A DNA stretch of 64,000 bases from Scolanthus callimorphus (taxonomy: Eukaryota > Cnidaria > Anthozoa > Actiniaria > Edwardsiidae). Position numbers and translations under genes: made by a program. The stretch spans positions 17,277,646-17,341,645 of the forward strand of contig CM066919.1 in NCBI GenBank assembly GCA_033964015.1, in the 5' to 3' direction. This document shows, one piece after another, positions 55,001 through 64,000 of this stretch; positions within the stretch are counted from its first letter, which is position 1, and each line of letters starts with the position of its first letter. The notes beneath the pieces are model-generated. The model searched no databases. It saw only the letters and a list, made by a program, of their open reading frames with translations, and was not told the DNA's origin.

Positions 55001-58000
55001 CACCAGGTGGTTACGAATGAGACTACTGTAGAATTACAGTACCTACACCTCTGCTCGCAGTACAATGTGTCAATCGCAGCAGTCTCTACAGGAGGAAGAG
55101 GGCCGGTAGTGCATGAATATGTAAATTCAAGTTCAGGTAATGGCTGTCGTTGACTCAGTGATCAAGTATGCAGGGAAAAAGCCGTAGCGGGACGTTATTT
55201 CTAAGGTTTGCGTTCACCGCTGTTCTTTTTTCTACGCAGTATTGGAGACAAGCCGTCCGACGATCAAAAACAGGGAGCTTGAAACAAAAGAGTGTGATGT
55301 CCGTTTGACGTGGAAGTATGACGAAGAGAATGCTTGCCATGTCATCAGTCAAACTATTATGTACAGACCGGCTCACTTCATCCCACCAAGAACCGCATGG
55401 CTCTATAAGCATGTTAGCTCTCAGTACGAAAACGTTCGTTTGGATCTTATGTGCAATACCTTCTACGAGTTTCGAGTCTGTGCTGAATTTGCTGGAGGTT
55501 AAAAAACTGTTCAGGCTACAAAGTTATCCTCATTGGTGAGTGAGCTCCTGCAGTAGAAGGAAAACGTTTGCACTTTTAGTAGCCTGCGTAACTCAGGCAC
55601 AGCATTAGAAATGCACACTTCCTTGCGCCTCTGATCATGCAAGCATGGAATTTTTACAAAACCTATCAAAGTCATTAAAAGCCATGGAATATTTTCCTGA
55701 AGAAAGAATTTGCAAGGTGTGGAGTGTCTATAATTTGTAAAATAAAAATAAGGAACCTTAATAAAAACTATCAATGTGCTATCTTTGAAACAAAGGACAC
55801 TCATAATATGCATTTTTCATTATGAAAGGTCATTACATTTTTTCAAACGTACTTGAAAAAGTCCTGGAATTTGGAAGGCTTGAAAACGTGGGAACCTTGT
55901 CTAATTCGCGAGAGGAAAATGTTTTTAGTATATACCAGCTCATCAAACTGCTAAGATGAATGTGTCTTCGAGAGGCTGGAGGCCAATAGGACAGGCTGAC
56001 TTTTAGGTGGACGCGGTGCGGTAGCCCAGCGACTGTGTAGCCTTGGCTTTACGGGTTTTTTAAGGACGCAATCCGATTTCTGATCGGTTTGTTGTCGGCC
56101 GGTTTTTGTCGCTTCAGGGGTGGCTCGAGAATTGCTACAGCAGGCCGTCTGTGAGGCGACTGCGGCGTTGACAACGTTCGAAGTTCGTCCTCTTCCGTCA
56201 TTTCAGAGAGCATGGCGGTTTCGGATACTTTTAAGTAACCTTCTTCTGTTGCTTTTTAGATCCATTTGTGCTCGGTTTGGTTTGCGAGCAGCAGGTCTGA
56301 TGGTTGAGTGTGTGGTTTTTTTATGCGTAGTGCTTGTGGTTGCTAGAGATACCTCGAGTTACGACGTTATAAATAGGCAAAGAAGAAAGTTAATCAATGA
56401 TTTAAGAACGATCCGTATGTCCATCCGTCGTTTGTTTTTTCCTGCATCTTGTCTATTATGTAATGAAACGATCATTTGTTTGTTTTATACGCAGGTGTCT
56501 CTCGCAATTCAAGCGTGATAGCAATTGCAACTTCATCCACGTCTATTAAAGTGAGCTGGACGTTCATAAGCTGGGCCAATGCTTTCAACGTTATTTACAC
56601 GAACCTTCAAAATGGGAGAACAGGCACACAATATCACTGCACATCTACCTTGTGCGTCATCAATGGACTCGAAAAGTCTGCCTCTTACTCATTCGAGGTG
56701 AGAGCCTCATCGAGCTCGAGAGAAGAGGTGATTGGTATAGCGAATCAAATGACTGATGAGGATGGTAAGAAAACTAAAATAGCTTAACTATTCTCTTAGA
56801 TTGGTTTTATTGTACTCAAAGTATATGTAATAACTAAAAAAATAGTCGCAGTAAGCACAATGTATTCTGAAATTTTAACTATGTTGCCAGAACTGCAGGA
56901 ATTTAATTTTTCCAAGAGAAAATGAGGTAGGAAATTTAAATTACGCCTGATACAATTACTTCTCCCGACGCACGCCGCCCCCTCTTAAGGCAGCTTTCAA
57001 AATCATGTCAAAATATTAACGCCTATTGTCTCGCTCCAGTGCCAGGGAAAATATTACCAAGCCAAAACAATGTAGCTTTTAAATAATGTAGCTTAAATCC
57101 GGACCAGTGCATCTATTTTTTCCAGCAAACAGCCCAGTAATCATAGGAAAGCATGGAGTTCGGTTGATTATTTTGGCAAACCTGCTTGAATGTTGAATGC
57201 GTGGGAATTAAATTCGGCGAGCGGGTCCGAAAGTGTGGACTGTAAGATTTGCGCAAGGAAAATTGTAGTCACATAGCTGCATAACACCAGCTCAAATAAC
57301 CGGTTTGAAAAGAACGAGCAAAAACTGCCGAATCCAAGTGAGAATAATTGCCAGTGCAAAGTCTTTGCGATCTTCGAGTATCATGTTTCTGCTTTCAATT
57401 TCTGGATCCCAAAGAAAATAGTAAACTGCACAGCTGCATATCACCAGCTCTAATAACCTTTCTTCTTTGAAAAGTGCTATACTGGATCTTTGCGATACTG
57501 AGTACCATATGTTTCATATTGGACTCAGATTGTTCTTCTTTCAATTTCTGGATTCCAAAGTCATATAAGGTCTTTTCAAAACCTGACTAAAGCCTGATAA
57601 AGCATCTGACACGTTTGCAAACTAAATATATTTCCACATTCGCAACGTAAAGTCGAAGAGAGCAAAGGCGGCCATCGACTTGGCATGACGGTAGACCCGC
57701 CACCCGCCTTGCAACGCATTTGACCAATCAGAGCAAGCCATTGTATGTGGCATTGTTTTTAGACCAATCAAAGGCCGCGGTCATTTTCTGACCACAAAAC
57801 ACACCAGCTGAGCAGTAAATGTATCACGCCCTCTTCTCGATTCCCCTTTATTTAATTTTCAAGGAAAACGAGGGAGGGCCTGATCCTCAGGTTATAGCAG
57901 GCCTCGCAAAAATGGGGGAGAACAATAGGAAAGATATGAAATTCAGTTTTTCCCACATGAATTCAGCTTTTCCCATGGATGGTTTCTGCAGAAATTCCCT

Positions 58001-61000
58001 GTGGGGAGGGGATCGATTGTATTCGGGGTTATCGAGTGTATGCTGTAGATTAATTCATAGTTCCGACTTGTCATTCAAAGCCATAGTTATTGTTGTCCCA
58101 CAAACAAACCAGGGTTTTCCTTAAAAAAGTCCAAAAATTGCGATCCCGCTTAGGTTTACCAGATATCTTTATCTTCGGATCATCTCAGTTTACACTGTCA
58201 TAAAAGGCAAAAACGTGCTGCAAAACGTACTGATTTCGGAAGTCCTGAAATACTGTTTGTGGGACACGATCAGTCCCCTTGGGAGAATCTTTCCAGCTCT
58301 GATTGGTATCTCCAGATAGCGTGAAATGGCTTCATTGTTTGATCGGAACTATGAAAGGAAGAGGGTGCACGCACACAGTATCCAGCGTAGGTTAGAGGAG
58401 ATTTCACATGACTGTCAACACTTGTTGTGTAATTGCGATTGCTTTGCTTTCTCATTAGCTACTCGTTTTTCTCAGCCAATTGCAATCTGAAGTAAATACA
58501 ATTGTGTAATTACTTTAGTAACTGGTTCGGCTTGCGATTGGCTGAGAAAACAGCCATTTAGGAGCAAGTCGTGATTTCTCTCGATTCTGATTGGCTAGTG
58601 ATTGCTCAATTGCAATGGTTTCACGACAGTCATGTGAAAACCGCTCTATTGAGGGTGTTCGAGGTATCTAATTTATCCATGTCATGTGCATCGATAGAAG
58701 AAAACAGGCCCCCGTGCCGGTGTCCAAGGCATCCCAGAAAAAAAAACGATTCCAGAGATGCATGTACTCAATACCTTGAGTACCCTGAGCGGTTGTTGTC
58801 CGTAAAGATCCTGTATTCGATGGGCATGGTTTTGATCTAAAAAGGAGTGGCATGTAGTCATACAACAGCAAACTACTGCAGTTATTTTAGAAGTGTTTAC
58901 TATATTTCAATACAGTATTTAAAAATATATCAACACAACATGCAAATAGATATACATAGAGTGATTTATCACACCCATCGGAAATAGGATCTTTAATGTA
59001 TTGGATAACCCGAAAGCTGGAAATAGAATCAGGAGCTACAATATCAGAACAACCAATCAAAAATAGATGGCAATAAGTGTCCTTCCTTTTATTCCCAGTT
59101 CCTGGTCAAGCAGTATATGATCTTCGTATTGATAGAAGGCAGCTACATTGGTGTACTCATCGAGTGCTTCTTAATGGACGAGTGAAAGGGTTCCGGTTGT
59201 ACATTTGGGAGACAGACTCAATCAACAGAACTTTACACAACTTTACATTTAGCAGAGAAGCCGTAGACGCAGTTAGAAACATGAACATTACTGACTCATG
59301 TTATCACAAAGTATTACCGCGCCAAGTGAGGCCATTCACTAATTATTCGATGTCAATTTCTGTATTCAACAAAAAGGGTGAGGCCGAAAAAAGTGATGTG
59401 TACAACTTCACAACACCAGAAGAAGGTGAGGCTCATGGAAGATAATAACTTACAATTAACCAGCCCGTTTGCTATACTTTAAATGTAATTGATGCAGTTG
59501 TTTAACAAAATATCATATCCTGGTTGATAATTAAAATCCTGTCAATATTTTTTTTTCTCGAACTCATTTCATTGATCAAGTCAATAGTGAAGAGATACAA
59601 GAGTCCAACTGCATTTTTATGAAGCTAACGTGGCCTGCTTTGCATAATAATTCAACGGACAAAGCCACCAAAACGAGTAAACGGAATTGATCTATGCTTT
59701 TACTAAAATGCGTTTTCTCTTTCGATAGACTAACGATAACTTTGTTTTTATCAACAGCTCCCAGTGATATACTAAAAGAAATTAACGTGAGCGCTCTCGC
59801 CTCGACCAAAATGCTTGTGACATGGAAAAAACTTCCAAAAGAACTCCTTGGAGGCGTTCTTAGGTACTATCTCATGTTCATTTTGGATTTCGACAAACCT
59901 TTTCCAGCTTTAAGAAGAGAAAAAGTCAAAGTGTCTGACAACGATACAGAGGTCAAACTATTGGATGGACTAAAGCCTTACACAAAGTACTGTATTTGGA
60001 TTGCTGCTGTCACTGTATCTCCAGGACGAGGATCTTTTCCCAGATGCGTTACAACGAAGGAAAAAGGTGAAAACGCAGTTTAAGTTATTCTGATTTCAAG
60101 ATGGCAGTTAAAACACCAAATTTTGTATGTAGCTTTTAAGGAAATTAGGGTTAAACTTTGCACGATTTCCAGTAAATTTTGCACCCGGTCTTTTTTCTCT
60201 TTTAATCATAACATATCCATATCATTAAGACCAAAGGATGGATCGAAATTCCATGAGATTTTAGCGGATTGAGTTCACGATTTTTACCGTTACCTCATTA
60301 GCATAGAATTTTATGGGCTACGAAACTATTCGTCACGCCCATCGGTCACAGGATCTTTAATGCTTTCCTAAGAAGATATGGTGAGAGTTTACCGTAAATG
60401 ACTCATTAACAACGCCAGCATAACGAAAACGATTATACACTCGGACGAAGCAGTTTGTAGAAACGGAAATTAAGGTTTGCTGAAAGGTTGAAGTTAAGGA
60501 GACCTTTCATTCTCGTTCCCAGAGCCTCTCGGTCATGCTGATTGTTTGAGGCTCTGGACACAGACGAGACCGGAAGTCCTAGAATCTAGGAAATCCGGTA
60601 TTGTCGGTTAGTCCAATTTCAAAATGGTGAGCGGGAATATCGGCCAATCAGACTCGGCCTATGTTTGTCTGCCGCCATAGCCTGCGTCAAAACAATAACA
60701 TCGGAGTGGGTTCTGGAAACGAGATTGGGGATCCTTTGGCAATAGGTGTCATTCTATTTATTTAGTTTTTATTTATTGAGCTTCTCCTAGACATAACATA
60801 CAATACGAGGACAAGTAGACAGGGACAACACAACCGGCCCGGAAATAAAAAAGCTTTTAAGCCAGGTGCATGTATTACCGGTATCGTTTTAACGTTTTTG
60901 AAGAGTAGAGAACAAAGATAACATTTTTATAAACTGCTAATAAATTATTAATAAATCTAATTTTCTCATTTGGCTAAGTTCTAGCCCGTCATAGAAGGGC

Positions 61001-64000
61001 CCGGTTTTGTATCATCTTGAAGACCCCATAGTGCAGTCCATTGTGTCAGCGATTTTTTTTTACAAATTTTCTTTATTCGACTTTTATGACAATTTTACTC
61101 TCAGTCCGGCTTTTTGGTTACCTTATTACTTCAGGAGGCAATAGAATCCTAAATATCGAACTTACAAGAAATCGCCGACATACTTGTCGAGTACACCTTT
61201 GAAACACAACTTGGCGTGGTTCTATCTAATTCTGACAAACTCTGACGTACCGACTCGAGAAATCATTTTTGGAGAAACAATTATTGATTTTGTTAATTAA
61301 TTATTTATCAATAGTTATTGAAAATATTATATTTGTTTTCTTGCTGTTAAACAGTTTTATAATGATATTTAGTCGAAACCCACTCGCATACTATCACGAA
61401 TCCTGCAATCTGATTGGCTCCACTACTTGCTAACTATCAGGTAAAAGATAGTAAGTAGCGAAAACGCTAGCGCAAAACTTTCTAAAACTAAAAATAAATA
61501 CGTTTTAGCAACAACTCGAAGGTAGTATGCTAGTAAGTTTCTACTAAAACAGCTACACTACTCGTTCTCGTTTTCTATGAGTCAAAAAGTCAATTAGTTA
61601 ACTATCTATTGACTCATAGAAAACTCGAACTCGTACTCTAATTGTTAAATAATGCATGTACGTAGCTTAAAGGCAAACGAAATGATAACTATTTTACCAA
61701 AGAACCCCTTGAATACGTCCCCATATCTTAAGTCTGTCTTTCATCTTAAGTTCCAGTTCGGGCCCCAGTTGTGACGAAATTAACCAGTCTTGGGCCATTT
61801 TCTGCGTTGGTGGAATGGGATCATTTGTCACGTCACATGGCGAACGGCCGTATTATCGCTTACGTCCTTAATATTACCGAAGAACCGCGCAACTGCAAGG
61901 TGAGATAACTTGTGCCGTTATCTTACCTTTTCATCGTGAATGGGGAAACAAAAAGTGTGACGTTTATTGACGTTGGATGATTCCCTTGTCTTTGGGTGAT
62001 TGACGTTGAATAATTCCCTTGTCTTTCTTGTTGCCATTCCAGCTCATACAAAACTGGATACACAGAGCCTTTATTTTACACCAGAGTTTCTACAGAATAT
62101 AGAGCGGATTTCCGATGACTGTCGTGAGTAATTCGAATTTATTTTGTTTTATTCTGAATTGGTGTAATCACTTTCCGATTGGTTTCACTACAGTCATGAA
62201 ATTCGCTCTATATTTTGTGCAACATTGTAAAATCCACAGGGGCCCAAGATAAATTGTTATTTACTTCATCAGGGGTTGCTTCCAATTTTTGCAGGGATTG
62301 TGCAGAAACCTGGAATTTCCAGGCAAATATATTTATCTAAGCTCAACTTCCTGCTCCAGCTACCGTTGACGTCTTATTCCAGACACGCGGTCTGCTTTCT
62401 CATTAATTTCGGACTGACGTAACCAATCCGAACCAGTCCGTAACCAGGCGCATTGCGCGCCTTGCGAATCCTTCCCACAACCGCTTGCGCTCCACTAATC
62501 CTTTCTATAATCCCCTGCGTTCCTCGACTTTTCTGCAATAGCGACTGGGTACGAGTTTGCATTAGGTTTCCAATTGACCGATACATGGAAACCATAGTTA
62601 CAGGTGGTCGATTTGATGGGTCATTGAGTAGTTTAGTGTCCAAATGACCAGAAGGTCGCCATGTTGTTGATTCCTATTCCTTATACACCTTATTCCAAAA
62701 ATGGCTGACTGGCCCTTGTGGCCTGGTTCTCGTGAAATTATTATTTTCTTTTATATTCACTCAAGCACAAAGACAAAAGATAATTTCGTGAGAGCGAGGC
62801 CACAAGGGCTAATGGAACAAAAAGTCGGAAATTTTGGAATAAGGTGTATAAGAGTGATTCACACTCTTAATAATAATAATAAAGCAATTTATTATGCAAT
62901 GGTCTCTTTTTGATATTACTTTCTGAATATTTTCTGTTGGCGTCTGTGGAAATCACTATATCATACAATTTATAATAAGCAGCAATATATTCCAACTACT
63001 TGACGCTCTGGAGAGCACAACTGATTGTGAAGTTCTCTTTTGGCCAGCTATGTGATATTGCGAGCCACAGGATGAATGGTACAATAAACAATACCACAAT
63101 CACTAAACTGAGGGCTTATACAAACTACTCGCTCGTGATAAGAGCATTTACATCAGCTGGTGGTGGACCATGGAGCAACTGGACAACTCTCCGGACAAAC
63201 GAAACGTGTAAGTATGCAAATCAATACCTCTTTATATGCCCTCGTCGGATTTCATACACCTTATTCAATTTACGTTGCTCCGAAAAACTATGAATCATTA
63301 ACCATGCATTATAATGAAGACGTTTTTGCTTCGAATTCGGACATAATTTCACATGAACTGCTGCGATTTCAAGTAGGGATAATAGTCATGCTTCCATTTC
63401 GAAATGGTACAGAATCGCCTGTCACCCGTATTATATAGACTTCTTTTGTGCTAATTTCTTTTCCGCTGACTGGTAGGTTTTTTACAGATTCCGTAGATTC
63501 GAGTGATGCTTCCTTCATTGCCTCTCACGAATTTCATAGTAGCCATAGTTTATATAGTGAGAGTCCATGCCGGTTTTCTTTCTGCTTCTTGTTATTTTTG
63601 CTAATCACTCGCACGGTATTAGTCATCAGAGTCAACAGAGCATGAACATCCAAGCATGTGCCCAGCATCCTCTCTGGATATTACGACAATACGTCTTCGG
63701 TCTTGATCTCAGTGGTTGAAATCATCAGGTTTCTAATGAACGAGGCTCTTCGTTTGCGTCGTCTTCGCAGCCGGTGCATGTATTAGCACTTAACGCGTTT
63801 TATCAATCTCACCATGTTAACGGTTTTTTTATATTTTTTATCACTATACAGTTCCTGCTTTACCACCGAGAAACCTTACGGCCCTAAATATTACTTCGGT
63901 CAGCATCCAAGTTACGTGGCAACCAATTCCTCGGGACTACTGGCGAGGTGAAAAGAAAGGTTATGTAGTGAAGGTCGAGAAGACAAGTGGTGTTCACAGG
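45434..64000 (+). CDS. Ig-FN3 cell-surface protein, partial (12 exons; runs off the window)
   Basis: Exons: 45434-46048, 51611-51919, 52682-52969, 53324-53617, 54870-55136, 55240-55535, 56495-56764, 59099-59425, 59758-60066, 61757-61899 plus 63048-63207, and 63852-64000 (incomplete). The first exon encodes two Ig-like domains and each later exon, or the one exon pair, encodes one FN3 domain, giving at least nine FN3 domains. Nearly all exons are phase 1-1 and exact multiples of three, the pattern that allows domain duplication by exon shuffling. Many N-glycosylation sequons fit an extracellular protein. The signal peptide, membrane anchor and cytoplasmic part are not in the window, so adhesion molecule, receptor kinase and receptor phosphatase all remain possible. 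It lies head to tail downstream of an FN3 receptor kinase. Confidence 0.88.
47136..47316. mobile_element. Foldback MITE with arms of about 73 bp
   Basis: AAATAAAACACAGTTCCCGT to GAATTCGAGAGCAG pairs with CTGCTCGAGAATTC to ACTGTGTTTTATTT with only a few mismatches, around a loop that has its own inverted pair (GGAAACAC, GTGTTTGC). Confidence 0.9.
48415..48600 (-). pseudogene. Penelope-like element C-terminal fragment
   Basis: The minus strand reads IPLERLTNKRDSVRKAREAY followed by FINRGQTLSSKGLNTRDES, matching the tail of the GIY-YIG endonuclease of Penelope-like elements (the RE-x-WI and GLN motifs). The reverse transcriptase part is not present. Confidence 0.5.
50320..50352. repeat. UUCG-type GC hairpin block
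   Basis: GGGGCTCCACTCTGCGCCTTCGGCGCGGGGAGTTCC-like sequence (inner stem GCGCCTTCGGCGC) is related to 10950-11000 and may mark the end of the same element family. Confidence 0.6.
51055..51167. mobile_element. Foldback MITE with arms of about 50 bp
   Basis: CAATTATTGGATGAGGTTTT and AACAATGTC in the left arm are mirrored by GACATTGTT and AAAACCGAATTCAATAATTG in the right arm, around a loop of about 20 bases. Confidence 0.88.
51611..51919 (+). CDS. Exon: FN3 domain 1
   Basis: A 309-base phase 1-1 exon between CTTTTTAG and GTAAGTTT. Encodes APGSPKLFN, CSIQLIWVP, HYTVQYRLV and CNTYYEFSIRASNKRGTSAF, a standard FN3 order. Confidence 0.88.
52682..52969 (+). CDS. Exon: FN3 domain 2
   Basis: A 288-base phase 1-1 exon between CTGTTTCAG and GTAAGTAT. 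Encodes LSLEVDWKTC, YSYRVEREDPHG and LEPHTIYRISVTRLFSGDG. The intron before it contains a 45-bp segment also present at 28741. Confidence 0.88.
53324..53617 (+). CDS. Exon: FN3 domain 3
   Basis: A 294-base phase 1-1 exon between AATTTCCAG and GTTTGATG (a weaker donor). Encodes GVLITWKQI, GYVVRYKQFG and LLPYTTYTITMAAKTFKGTG. Confidence 0.86.
54870..55136 (+). CDS. Exon: FN3 domain 4
   Basis: A 267-base phase 1-1 exon between CCTCTATAG and GTAATG. Encodes APDRTPKDIQLSDKNLSWTG, YDVRYKRHLG and LHLCSQYNVSIAAVSTGGRG. It is the shortest FN3 here because strand B-C is compact. Confidence 0.86.
55240..55535 (+). CDS. Exon: FN3 domain 5, with in-frame stop near its end
   Basis: Opens after TCTACGCAG with CDVRLTWKYDE, TIMYRPAH and LMCNTFYEFRVCAEFAGG, then hits TAA at 55500-55502. 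The best donor (CATTG|GTGAG) gives 296 bases, one short of a multiple of three. Loss of one base near the six-A run at 55501-55506 would explain both the stop and the phase change, so a frameshift mutation or an assembly error is likely. Confidence 0.75.
56495..56764 (+). CDS. Exon: FN3 domain 6
   Basis: A 270-base phase 1-1 exon between TATACGCAG and GTAAGAAA. Encodes SIKVSWTFISWANAFNVIY and INGLEKSASYSFEVRASSSS, with a TDED end like domain 2. Confidence 0.87.
58056..58353. mobile_element. MITE with CATAGTTCCGA termini, copy B
   Basis: A 298-bp unit closely matching 13007-13312 from CATAGTTCCGACTTGTCATT to GATCGGAACTATG, in the same orientation. It lies in an intron of the Ig-FN3 gene. Confidence 0.88.
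58393..58648. mobile_element. MITE with TTTCACATGACTGTC termini
   Basis: GAGATTTCACATGACTGTC at the left and GACAGTCATGTGAAAACCGC at the right are inverted. Internal GATTGGCTGAGAAAA and TTTCTCAGCCAATTGC also pair. A shorter relative is at 62099-62212. Confidence 0.75.
59099..59425 (+). CDS. Exon: FN3 domain 7
   Basis: A 327-base phase 1-1 exon between ATTCCCAG and GTGAGGC. Encodes AVYDLRIDRRQLHWCTHRVL, VKGFRLYIWETDS and VRPFTNYSMSISVFNKKGEA. It has a longer C-D region than its neighbours. Confidence 0.87.
59758..60066 (+). CDS. Exon: FN3 domain 8
   Basis: A 309-base phase 1-1 exon between ATCAACAG and GTGAAAA. Encodes KMLVTWKKLPKELLGGVLRY, LLDGLKPYTKYCIWIAAVTV and SPGRGSFP. Confidence 0.88.
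60511..60724. mobile_element. Short MITE with TCTCGTTCCCAGAGCC termini
   Basis: TCTCGTTCCCAGAGCC at the left and GGTTCTGGAAACGAGA at the right are inverted with a few mismatches; 214 bp, non-coding. Confidence 0.6.
61561..61633. repeat. Palindrome (CTCGTTTTCTATGAGTCAA arms)
   Basis: The 25-bp arms CTCGTTCTCGTTTTCTATGA... and their complement are separated by about 23 bases. Two mismatches in the outer part. Confidence 0.8.
61757..61899 (+). CDS. Exon: FN3 domain 9, first half
   Basis: A 143-base exon (phase 1-0) between AGTTCCAG and GTGAGATA. Encodes RAPVVTKLTSLGPFSALVEW, NGRIIAYVLNI and EEPRNCK. This FN3 domain is split by a phase 0 intron, unlike the others. Confidence 0.8.
62099..62212. 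mobile_element. Short MITE with TAGAGCGRATTT termini
   Basis: ATAGAGCGGATTTCCGATGA and the complement of its right end (TAGAGCGAATTTCATGACTG) form the inverted repeats of a 114-bp foldback related to 58393-58648. Confidence 0.75.
62680..62852. mobile_element. Foldback MITE with CTTATACACCTTATTCCAAAA termini
   Basis: The 173-bp unit begins CTTATACACCTTATTCC and ends GGAATAAGGTGTATAAG. Inner arms CCCTTGTGGCCTGG and GAGGCCACAAGGG also pair. It lies in the intron that splits FN3 domain 9. Confidence 0.9.
63048..63207 (+). CDS. Exon: FN3 domain 9, second half
   Basis: A 160-base exon (phase 0-1) between TTTTGGCCAG and GTAAGTAT. Encodes NGTINNTTITKLRAYTNYSL, VIRAFTSAGGGPWSNWTTLR and TNET. Together with 61757-61899 it completes one FN3 domain and restores phase 1. 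Confidence 0.84.
63852..64000 (+). CDS. Exon: FN3 domain 10, cut by window end
   Basis: Opens in phase 1 after CACTATACAG with PALPPRNLTALNITSVSIQV, TWQPIPRDYW and GYVVKVEKTSG. The exon continues past the window. Confidence 0.87.

Noticed and set aside
56120..56518. 132-codon ORF overlapping FN3 domain 6
   Set aside because: It runs through the acceptor of a clear FN3 exon in another frame and has no domain.

Overview
The window is nuclear DNA of an animal, most likely an anthozoan cnidarian such as a stony coral or sea anemone. The basis is AT-rich, intron-rich sequence with GT-AG introns, metazoan extracellular-domain exons in phase 1 (FN3, Ig), a receptor tyrosine kinase, and a dense load of Ty3/gypsy, CR1/L2-like LINE, Penelope-like, Tc1/mariner-like and MITE elements. 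The organism is an inference from gene families and repeat style; no species-diagnostic sequence was recognised.

Layout. 1-5786: 3' half of a Ty3/gypsy-type element (RT, RNase H, integrase, chromodomain) that also has an envelope-like membrane glycoprotein ORF and a 3' LTR. The LTR end abuts the middle of a SWIM-PHD coding sequence (5787-6500), so the element appears to have inserted into a MULE-transposase-like gene. 6640-8405: a 30-bp minisatellite split by a hairpin MITE, then a 300-bp LTR-like tandem duplication. 9345-11010: a 128-bp satellite (about 11.5 copies) full of TGACGTCA and TCACGTGA motifs, followed by an ACGA microsatellite and a UUCG-capped hairpin. 12480-15990: a dead CR1/L2-like LINE broken up by at least three younger insertions.

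17402-26121: a receptor tyrosine kinase gene on the + strand, readable from one FN3 domain through a 36-bp stalk exon, a transmembrane exon and the complete kinase (with a roughly 165-residue kinase insert) to its stop. Ten exons have consistent phases and consensus splice sites. Its introns hold several MITEs, two with visible target-site duplications and one with an ATCGAT-dense sequence.

31597-39085: a 7.49-kb DNA transposon with 145-bp terminal inverted repeats flanked by TA. A Tc1/mariner/IS630-type DDE transposase reads inward from the right terminus (one frameshift and one stop in this copy). Two intact accessory genes read inward from the left terminus: a SAM-like/zinc-finger protein and an RS-like basic, proline-rich protein. 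Between the two convergent cassettes sits an 84-86-bp satellite array bounded by 179-bp direct repeats. This is the most unusual object in the window.

45434 to the window end: a second large + strand cell-surface gene, two Ig-like domains followed by at least nine FN3 domains, nearly all on single phase 1-1 exons. It runs off the window, so its membrane anchor and any cytoplasmic domain are not seen. One FN3 exon (55240-55535) carries an in-frame stop and a length that is off by one. The two receptor genes lie head to tail and may belong to a local cluster of FN3 receptors (inference). The long gene-free stretches contain foldback MITEs, tRNA-like SINE heads, a Penelope-like fragment and otherwise unrecognised sequence.
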